Source: DATKXO01 sp035528995 (GTDB lineage Bacteria; Planctomycetota; Phycisphaerae; UBA1845). Taken from it: DNA of 5,853 nt. Below the pieces are notes generated by a model. That model had not been told where the DNA came from, did not search any database, and saw only the letters and a program-made list of their open reading frames with translations. Both the position numbers and the translations under genes were made by a program. The stretch is taken from the NCBI GenBank assembly GCA_035528995.1, contig DATKXO010000303.1, positions 1 through 5,853 on the forward strand. The letters run 5' to 3'. The stretch's first letter is position 1, and every line of letters starts with the position of its first letter. Of the stretch, positions 1-4,137 are shown piece after piece.

Positions 1-256
1 CCTCCAAAACACGGACTTGGTACCGGAGCACCGCCGCGGTGCCGCTGTATTATACGCCCGATAACCACTGGCGGTTGGAAGGGCGCCTCGGGAAATTCCA
101 GAAACCGGCCCGCATGATTGCCCGGTCCACGGGCGATCGGCCCGCCCGGACCTCGGTCGCCTTGTCGCCTGTGACCGCCCAACCCACGTCACGCAGCATC
201 ACCCAGCCGCTCGCCCCTGCTCGCGTCACCGCAACCGCCCGGATACATTGTCGCCC
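1..256. other. Left-edge region without a supportable gene
   Basis: I find no convincing gene here. The only notable structure is a perfect hairpin at 28-42. A frame is open from the left edge (position 3) to a TGA at 258-260, which overlaps the racemase ATG by the ATGA arrangement. Its translation is rich in Arg, Thr, Pro and Ala and resembles no family I know, so I do not call it. A TATTAT string at 48-53 could be a weak -10 box, but it lies about 200 bases from the next start and has no -35 partner. Confidence 0.5.
28..42. repeat. Short perfect inverted repeat (7-bp arms)
   Basis: The arms GCACCGC (28-34) and GCGGTGC (36-42) are exact reverse complements around a single base. A folded RNA would need to open the inner pairs to form a loop, leaving a stem of about 6 bp. 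No T-tract follows (the next bases are CGCTGTATTATA), so a classical intrinsic terminator is not supported. It could end a transcript entering from the left, or be chance in GC-rich DNA. Confidence 0.3.
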
Positions 257-955
257 ATGAAGACGATCGGACTCATCGGCGGGATGAGCTGGGAGTCGTC
301 GCTCGAGTATTACCGCACCGTGAACGAGCGGGTCCGGGACCGGCTCGGCGGGCTGCACTCGGCCAGGTGCGTGATGTACTCGTTCGACTTCGACGAGATC
401 GAGACCCTCCAGCAGCGCGGCGCGTGGGATGAGGCCACGCGCCGCATGATCGACGCCGCCCGCGCGCTCGAACGGGCCGGGGCCGACTTCGCCCTGATGT
501 GTACCAACACGATGCACATGATGGCCGCGGGCGTGGAAGCGGCGATCGGCATCCCACTGCTGCACATCGCCGACACCACCGCCGACAGAATCAAGGCCCA
601 AGGGCTGCGCACGGTCGGCTTGCTTGCCACACGCTTCACGATGGAGCAGGACTTCTACAAAGGCCGGCTGATCGAGAAGCACGGCCTGGAGGTGCTCGTG
701 CCGCCGGCGGAAGACCGCCAGCTCGTCCACGACGTGATCTACAACGAACTGTGCCGCGGCCAAATCCGCGACGAATCGAGACAACGCTTTCGACAGATCA
801 TTCGGCGTCTGGCCGACGAGGGCGCCGCGGGAGTAATCCTCGGCTGCACGGAGCTCGGCCTGCTAATCAAGCAGACGGACAGCCCCGTGCCGCTTTTCGA
901 CACGGCGGTCATCCACGCCGAGGCGGCGGCCGATTTCGCCCTGCAACCCGTTTGA
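257..955 (+). CDS. ygeA: Amino-acid racemase, aspartate/glutamate superfamily (YgeA/RacX-like)
   Basis: This is a cytoplasmic, cofactor-independent racemase of the Asp/Glu racemase superfamily, which interconverts L- and D-amino acids using two cysteines as acid and base. The 232-residue product matches my memory of E. coli YgeA (about 230 residues) along its whole length: N-terminal MKTIGLIGGMSWESS, then GGLHSA, LCTNTMH-type (here MCTNTMH), HIAD, TMEQDFYKGRL, GCTELGLL and the C-terminal FDTAVIHAE. The catalytic cysteines are Cys82 (CTNTMH) and Cys197 (GCTEL), so the enzyme should be active. YgeA-type enzymes have broad amino-acid specificity, so naming the substrate as aspartate would be too specific. 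I chose ATG 257 because it begins exactly at the family N-terminus; an in-frame TTG at 248 would add only three residues. No clear Shine-Dalgarno precedes it, only a weak GGAT at 241-244. It stands alone, with a 109-base gap to the next gene, and no operon partner is evident. Confidence 0.93.
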   Translation: MKTIGLIGGMSWESSLEYYRTVNERVRDRLGGLHSARCVMYSFDFDEIETLQQRGAWDEATRRMIDAARALERAGADFALMCTNTMHMMAAGVEAAIGIPLLHIADTTADRIKAQGLRTVGLLATRFTMEQDFYKGRLIEKHGLEVLVPPAEDRQLVHDVIYNELCRGQIRDESRQRFRQIIRRLADEGAAGVILGCTELGLLIKQTDSPVPLFDTAVIHAEAAADFALQPV

Positions 956-972
956 GACCACGTACCCTCTGT

Positions 973-998
973 CACGCTGAGCGCCGCGAAGGGCCTCG
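973..998. repeat. Candidate dispersed intergenic element (CTGAGCGnnGCGAAGG type)
   Basis: The intergenic string around CTGAGCGCCGCGAAGGGC resembles short imperfect palindromes of the form CACCCTGAGCGAAGCGAAGGGTCTC that I recall from non-coding DNA of many environmental bacteria. The half-sites flanking the GAGCG..GCGA core (ACGCT and AGGGC) pair only imperfectly here, which suggests a decayed copy. Only one copy is in the window, so its repeat nature rests on memory of similar sequences, not on what is seen here. Confidence 0.35.
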
Positions 999-1013
999 AA
1001 CGGGAGAAGACGT

Positions 1014-1019
1014 TACAAT
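1014..1019 (+). promoter_or_regulatory. Possible -10 box (TACAAT) before the DUF4190 gene
   Basis: TACAAT differs from the sigma-70 -10 consensus by one base and stands out in GC-rich sequence 45 bases before the start at 1065. No TTGACA-like -35 is seen at 16-18 bp upstream. It is a weak candidate based on composition and position only. Confidence 0.25.
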
Positions 1020-1064
1020 CCGGCACGTACTCCGGTACACGCGGTATCCAAGCGGGAGACGGTC

Positions 1065-1916
1065 ATGCCTGTCACACTCAGTTGTCCGCAATGCGGCCAA
1101 GCCTTGTCGGTCTCAGCGTCGCGCGGCCAACAGGTTCGTTGCGGGGCCTGCAACGCGGTGTTTCCGATGCCGCCAGCCGCCGCCCAGGTGCCAGCGGGGC
1201 AAGAGACGACGCTGGACTACGCCGCCCCATCCAGGCCGCCGCGCAACGGCATGGCGATCACCGCTCTGGTGCTGGGCATTGTCTCCCTTCCAACCGCCTG
1301 CGTTTTGATCGGCCCACTGCTTGGCCTGGTGGCCTTGATCCTCGGGATCGTGGCCTTGGTGCGCGTCAACAAGCGACCCGTCGAATACGGCGGCAAAGGG
1401 ATGGCGATCGCCGGGATTTGCTGCGGTGCCGCGAGCTTTCTGCTCGTCCTGCCCCTGGCGCTCTCGATCACGCTGCCGTCGCTGTCGCGGGCGCGCGAGC
1501 TGGCCAAGCGCGCCGTCTGTGCCGCGCAGCTCCAGGCAATCGGACAAAGCTGCCAGATCTACGCGGGCAACAACGCCGGCTGGTTCCCACCGGACCTGCA
1601 GAGGCTGATCGATATGGGTCACGTCACGCCGGCGGCCTTGCAATGTCCCTCCGAGTCGAACCCCTCCGAGCTTGTGTTCGACTACGTCTACGTGCCGGGC
1701 CTGCAAGCCACCGTACCTGTCGATTGGATCCTGGCCTACGAGGACCCGGCCAACCACAACGGCGAGGGCGGGAATGTGCTCTACGTCGACACCCACATCG
1801 AATTCCTAAAGACGGCGAAGCTGAGGGAAGAGCTTGAACGCATCCGGCGGGAGATCGAAGCGTCGGAATATGCCGACCATCCGTGGTACCGCGACCACCC
1901 GCTGATCGTGCCGTAG
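1065..1916 (+). CDS. Zinc-ribbon / DUF4190 membrane protein with pseudopilin-like C-terminal domain
   Basis: This 283-residue membrane protein is of unknown function. In order it has: an MJ0042-like zinc ribbon with Cys7-x2-Cys10 and Cys26-x2-Cys29; a Pro/Ala linker (about 36-60); a DUF4190-type region with hydrophobic spans at about 63-99 and 112-138, each entered through a GMAI motif; then, right after the last span, SLSRARELAKR and a helix-like stretch (to about 170) typical of planctomycete pseudopilins of the DUF1559 kind. The C-terminus contains HNGEGGNVLYVDTHIEFL, which resembles the 'H-x9-DG' motif but reads H-x10-DT. There is no prepilin FTLIEL motif, so it should not be processed or assembled as a true pilin. 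The topology is probably a cytosolic zinc ribbon with the pilin-like domain outside. The start at ATG 1065 is supported by GGGAG at 1054-1058. A lysine- and glutamate-rich tail (251-268) may be helical. I am confident it is a gene; its role is unknown. Confidence 0.88.
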   Translation: MPVTLSCPQCGQALSVSASRGQQVRCGACNAVFPMPPAAAQVPAGQETTLDYAAPSRPPRNGMAITALVLGIVSLPTACVLIGPLLGLVALILGIVALVRVNKRPVEYGGKGMAIAGICCGAASFLLVLPLALSITLPSLSRARELAKRAVCAAQLQAIGQSCQIYAGNNAGWFPPDLQRLIDMGHVTPAALQCPSESNPSELVFDYVYVPGLQATVPVDWILAYEDPANHNGEGGNVLYVDTHIEFLKTAKLREELERIRREIEASEYADHPWYRDHPLIVP

Positions 1917-1975
1917 GGTCGTCCCGGCAGATGCCTCGAGCGCGCCTGCTCAATTCGCACAACGCTCGGGTGCCG

Positions 1976-1994
1976 CGGGCGGCTTGTCCGCCCG
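1976..1994. repeat. Perfect 7-bp hairpin after the DUF4190 gene
   Basis: CGGGCGG (1976-1982) and CCGCCCG (1988-1994) are exact reverse complements around a CTTGT loop, about 60 bases after the stop at 1914-1916. A flanking G-T and C-G pair can extend the stem. No run of T follows, so it is not a textbook Rho-independent terminator. It may still stall or protect a transcript, or be a copy of a dispersed repeat: the flanks GGGTGCC (1968-1974) and GTGCC (1994-1998) look like repeat ends I associate with planctomycete genomes. Confidence 0.4.
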
Positions 1995-2132
1995 TGCCAA
2001 GGCGTGCCTCTCTTGCCGGCAGGCGGTGGCGGGGATTGCCAATTGTACCGGGACTACTTCTCGGAGCGAGCCTAGAATGGAATGGGTGGCAGATTCTTGT
2101 TAGGCCAGTCACAGTCCAAGCAGTTGGTCACC

Positions 2133-2420
2133 ATGTCGAACACAGACCTCCCATCCAGTGATTCCGGCACGCGGCCAAGCCCGCCCTCGGCGCCGTCCGT
2201 CTATCGGATGAACTTGCGCGCCATCGGTCAAGCAGCGGCCACCTATGAAGGCAACTATGGAGTGTTTCCACCCGACCTGCTAGCGCTTGTCAACGAAGGC
2301 CCAGTAACCCCGTCTCAGCGTCGCTGCCCTGGCCGCCCCGGGGACTGCGACGGCGACGGGGACACGGACCAATCCGACCTCGGCATCCTGCTGGCCCAAT
2401 GGGGCGAGGGGTGCCCGTAA
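2133..2420 (+). CDS. Small chimeric ORF: pseudopilin-like fragment joined to one dockerin-like repeat; possible gene remnant
   Basis: The 95-residue product has a hydrophilic Ser/Pro-rich N-terminus (1-22), then a segment (23-66: NLRAIGQAAATYEGN, FPPDL, VTP, CP) that aligns with residues 151-195 of the preceding DUF4190/pseudopilin protein at roughly half identical positions with one gap. At Cys65-Pro66 it switches to a single dockerin-like repeat with a full calcium-loop pattern (Asp71, Asp73, Asp75, Asp77, Asp79, Asp82) ending in WGEGCP. It lacks the zinc ribbon, membrane spans and C-terminal H..D motif of its relative, the first dockerin repeat, and any signal peptide. A dockerin tail on a protein that cannot be exported by Sec suggests a deletion or recombination product. 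Against recent decay, the frame is open and the tail differs from its neighbours mostly by synonymous changes. The ATG at 2133 is preferred because MSNTDLP is a plausible N-terminus; an in-frame ATG at 2082 is possible. Neither has a good ribosome binding site. The stop is 14 bases before the next start, so the two may be co-transcribed. Confidence 0.5.
   Translation: MSNTDLPSSDSGTRPSPPSAPSVYRMNLRAIGQAAATYEGNYGVFPPDLLALVNEGPVTPSQRRCPGRPGDCDGDGDTDQSDLGILLAQWGEGCP
2337..2417 (+). repeat. Dockerin-like repeat, copy 1 (single EF-hand unit)
   Basis: This 81-base segment encodes the 27-residue unit that begins PGDCDGDGDTDQ and ends QWGEGCP. Compared with the equivalent unit at 3966-4046, it has two amino-acid changes (Gly to Ser in the loop, His to Gln before Trp) and about ten silent changes. 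Only the second of the two repeats normally present in the module is kept. Confidence 0.8.
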
Positions 2421-2426
2421 AGGAGG
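2421..2426 (+). promoter_or_regulatory. Strong ribosome binding site AGGAGG
   Basis: A perfect AGGAGG starts directly after the TAA of the small chimeric ORF, eight bases before ATG 2435. It fixes that ATG as the start of the secreted protein, over a farther upstream in-frame start at 2399 that would overlap the previous ORF. The stop/RBS abutment also allows translational coupling. Confidence 0.85.
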
Positions 2427-2434
2427 ACCGTATC

Positions 2435-3214
2435 ATGTTGAAACGCATTCACATTCTGACAATCGTGGCCCTGGCCGCACCCGCGCTCGTGCTCGGACAG
2501 TCGGTTAACATCGACTATGGGGACGGTTTCGGCACACCCGATGAGACTTACGCCGCGGCGGGTCTGTCCGGCGTGTGGAACACCCTGCTCGGCCCGCCGG
2601 ATGTCCCCGAAGCCCTGGTCGGCCTCGACGGCGAACCGATCGGGGCGACGGTCACGCAGGACTGCAGCCTCGGTGTCTTCTTCATCGACGATCCGGAGAC
2701 GGTCGGCGCCGACCAAGCGCTCATGGACGATTTCCTCCTCGGCAGAGGCGACATCGTGGTTACCCTCCTGTTCGAGGGCCTTGAGAACGGCCCGTACGAG
2801 GTCATCACCTACGCCTGGGGGCCGGCGTCGCCCGAGCAGTACAGCGCCGTCTGGCTCGATGATGACTGGGAGGAGGGTCAGGTCGTCGGCGGTCCCTGGC
2901 CCGGGGGATTCGAGCAGGGTGTCACGCATGCTGTTCACGCTGCCGAGGTCACCGACGGTACTCTCCGAATCCAGTTCGTGGGGGCGTTCTGGTGGTCCGA
3001 CTGCTGCGTGAACGGCGTGCAACTCGCCTATCTCGCGCCACCACCCGGCGACCTGAACGGTGACGGCTGCGTCGATCAGGCCGACCTGGGGATCCTACTG
3101 GCCGACTGGGGCTGCACCGGCGGCGATTGCCCCGGTGACTGCGACGGCGACGGCGACACTGATCAGGGTGACCTGGGCATCCTGTTGGCCCACTGGGGCG
3201 AAGGCTGCCCCTAG
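2435..3214 (+). CDS. Secreted protein with beta-rich body and C-terminal tandem dockerin-like EF-hand repeats
   Basis: This 259-residue protein has a Sec signal peptide: MLKR, a hydrophobic core (about 5-20), and likely cleavage after Gly21. The mature body (about 22-200) starts VNIDYGDGFGTPDETY and is acidic and rich in aromatic residues and glycine. It looks like a galactose-binding or malectin-like beta-sandwich, but I do not recognise a named family. Three cysteines lie there (77, 190, 191), the last two forming an unusual Cys-Cys pair. After a PPP linker (202-204) come two dockerin-like calcium loops: Asp206-Asn208-Asp210-Asp214-Asp217 and Asp235-Asp237-Asp239-Asp241-Asp243-Asp246, each followed by LGILLAxWG. 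Dockerins classically bind cohesins in cellulosomes; in planctomycetes such tails are common on exported proteins and their partner is usually unknown. The start is set by the AGGAGG at 2421-2426. It is probably involved in surface attachment or binding, though no enzyme motif is visible. The next gene is 112 bases away, with its own candidate promoter. Confidence 0.88.
   Translation: MLKRIHILTIVALAAPALVLGQSVNIDYGDGFGTPDETYAAAGLSGVWNTLLGPPDVPEALVGLDGEPIGATVTQDCSLGVFFIDDPETVGADQALMDDFLLGRGDIVVTLLFEGLENGPYEVITYAWGPASPEQYSAVWLDDDWEEGQVVGGPWPGGFEQGVTHAVHAAEVTDGTLRIQFVGAFWWSDCCVNGVQLAYLAPPPGDLNGDGCVDQADLGILLADWGCTGGDCPGDCDGDGDTDQGDLGILLAHWGEGCP
3044..3211 (+). repeat. Dockerin-like module, copy 2 (two EF-hand units)
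   Basis: It encodes two units: PGDLNGDGCVDQADLGILL.. (from 3044) and PGDCDGDGDTDQGDLGILL.. (3131-3211). Each carries a complete 12-residue calcium loop. Cysteines occur at loop position 7 in the first unit and loop position 2 in the second, with three more after the helices, giving five in the module. The second unit is identical in protein sequence to that at 3966-4046. Confidence 0.88.
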
Positions 3215-3263
3215 CGAATCCGTCAGCGGCGTTTTAACCGCCCCGAAATCGAAGAGCGTGGGT

Positions 3264-3269
3264 TATAAT
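3264..3269 (+). promoter_or_regulatory. Perfect -10 box TATAAT before the second secreted protein
   Basis: An exact TATAAT lies in the 112-base gap, 57 bases before ATG 3327. It is rare by chance in such GC-rich DNA. No TTGACA-like -35 sits at the usual 16-18 bp spacing (the bases there are CCCCGA), so the promoter may depend on an activator or an alternative -35. It would give a leader of roughly 50 bases and suggests that this gene is transcribed independently of the one before it. Confidence 0.45.
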
Positions 3270-3315
3270 GATCGCTGTGGCCGCGACGGCCGTGCTTTCG
3301 AGTGTCCGTCTCTCT

Positions 3316-3323
3316 AGGAGGAG
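3316..3323 (+). promoter_or_regulatory. Ribosome binding site AGGAGGAG
   Basis: An extended purine match to the 16S rRNA 3' end, ending three bases before ATG 3327 (core AGGAGG about five bases away). It fixes the start of the second secreted protein. Confidence 0.8.
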
Positions 3324-3326
3324 ATC

Positions 3327-4049
3327 ATGAGGTACTGCAAGCCGGAAACCGAACTGCGAGCGCTGACTTTACTGACGGGGATCCTGCTGGGCGCAGCGAC
3401 TCTGCCTAGCCACGCGCAGATCCTGGACCAAGAGCAAGCCGAACACCCCTACAGCTTCAACGGCGACGCGACCTGGGCGCGGTGGCAACAGGAGATCACC
3501 GTCGGTCTCGCCGGACCGCTGGCCGGCATCGAGCTGTACATCTACGAGGAGGGCGGAGCCCCCGTGGGTGATGCCGTGGTGTACATCAACGTCGGTCCCC
3601 CCTGGCAGTATGACACGCACGACTTCGAGCTCTTCTTCGATCCGCCCGGTCCCGGCTGGAACTACATCGATACCTCCTCGGCCGGCCTCGTCTTTGACGT
3701 CGACGACAAATTCGTCATCGGCATCCAGGGTACCGACGACAATCTGTGGTTCGGGGGCAGCAGCCCCAGCCCCGGCGGACCCTACGACCGCGGCGTGCTC
3801 TGGTCCGAGGGAAGCCCGTACCAGGATGGCCAGTACGACATGGCCTTCCGCACATACGTCGGCGAAGCGGACATCCCGGGTGACCTCAACGACGACGGCT
3901 GCGTCGATCAGGCCGATCTGGGCATCCTGCTGACTGACTGGGATTGCCAGCCGCCCGATCCGTGCCCCGGCGACTGCGACGGCGACGGCGATACCGATCA
4001 GGGTGACCTCGGTATCCTCCTGGCGCACTGGGGCGAGGGCTGCCCGTAG
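3327..4049 (+). CDS. Secreted protein with beta-sandwich-like body and C-terminal tandem dockerin-like EF-hand repeats
   Basis: This 240-residue protein has a signal peptide with a hydrophobic core at about 12-25 and a likely cleavage site at SHA30-QIL. The body (about 31-180) is acidic and aromatic-rich, with alternating short strands (QEITVGL, GIELYIYEE, DAVVYINVG, DKFVIGIQG, DMAFRTYVG). This pattern fits an extracellular beta-sandwich like those reported as anchor or lectin-like domains in planctomycetes, but I cannot assign a named family. The tail carries two dockerin-like calcium loops, Asp186-Asn188-Asp190-Asp194-Asp197 and Asp216-Asp218-Asp220-Asp222-Asp224-Asp227, ending WGEGCP. The mature protein has five cysteines (192, 207, 213, 217, 239), all in the tail, an odd number that would leave one unpaired. 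The body is unrelated by eye to that of the preceding secreted protein, although the tails are nearly identical, so the two genes share a module and are not simple duplicates. The start is supported by AGGAGGAG at 3316-3323. Confidence 0.88.
   Translation: MRYCKPETELRALTLLTGILLGAATLPSHAQILDQEQAEHPYSFNGDATWARWQQEITVGLAGPLAGIELYIYEEGGAPVGDAVVYINVGPPWQYDTHDFELFFDPPGPGWNYIDTSSAGLVFDVDDKFVIGIQGTDDNLWFGGSSPSPGGPYDRGVLWSEGSPYQDGQYDMAFRTYVGEADIPGDLNDDGCVDQADLGILLTDWDCQPPDPCPGDCDGDGDTDQGDLGILLAHWGEGCP
3876..4046 (+). repeat. Dockerin-like module, copy 3 (two EF-hand units)
   Basis: It encodes PGDLNDDGCVDQADLGILL.. (from 3876) and the 27-residue unit at 3966-4046. Against copy 2, the first unit has three amino-acid changes (Gly to Asp, Ala to Thr, Gly to Asp) among the first 24 codons. 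The second unit has none, with ten silent base changes in 81. The linker between units differs (QPPDP against TGGD). Confidence 0.88.
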
Positions 4050-4122
4050 CGCCGGCCGTATGTACTTCGGTTAAGCGGAGGGTTCTACGGCGGTTGGAGA
4101 TCGTTGTTGAAACGGCAAGCAC

Positions 4123-4133
4123 GGAGAGGAGAG
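4123..4133 (+). promoter_or_regulatory. Purine-rich ribosome binding site deciding a GTG start
   Basis: GGAGAGGAGAG ends four bases before GTG 4138, at good spacing. The in-frame ATG at 4153 would lie about 20 bases away, too far. This makes GTG the more likely start of the protease gene. Confidence 0.65.
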
Positions 4134-4137
4134 TCCA

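Noticed and set aside
50..784. A 244-codon open frame on the - strand opposite the racemase gene
   Set aside because: It mirrors a well-supported gene. Its translation has no family features, and long antisense frames are expected in GC-rich DNA.
499..1308. A 269-codon + strand frame spanning the racemase end and the DUF4190 gene start
   Set aside because: It crosses two well-supported genes in another frame, and its translation is a low-complexity Arg/His/Pro-rich product.
1883..2161. A 92-codon + strand frame in the gap after the DUF4190 gene
   Set aside because: It overlaps the end of that gene and the start of the chimeric ORF, has no plausible ribosome binding site, and runs through the hairpin at 1976-1994.
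2315..3022. A 235-codon - strand frame opposite the first dockerin-tailed gene
   Set aside because: The + strand gene has a signal peptide, a strong ribosome binding site and a recognised module. The antisense frame has none of these.
3228..3242. GGCG..CGCC hairpin around TTTTAAC after the first dockerin-tailed gene as a terminator
   Set aside because: The stem is only four pairs and no T-tract follows, so it is too weak to call.
3369..4028. A 219-codon - strand frame opposite the second dockerin-tailed gene
   Set aside because: Its Val/Asp/Ala-rich translation is the reverse complement of the biased codons in the sense gene, with no independent support.
2337..4046. The three dockerin-encoding segments as a CRISPR-like or mobile repeat
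   Set aside because: The repeats are coding, in frame, at gene ends, and conserved in protein more than in DNA. That fits a shared protein module, not an array or a transposed element.
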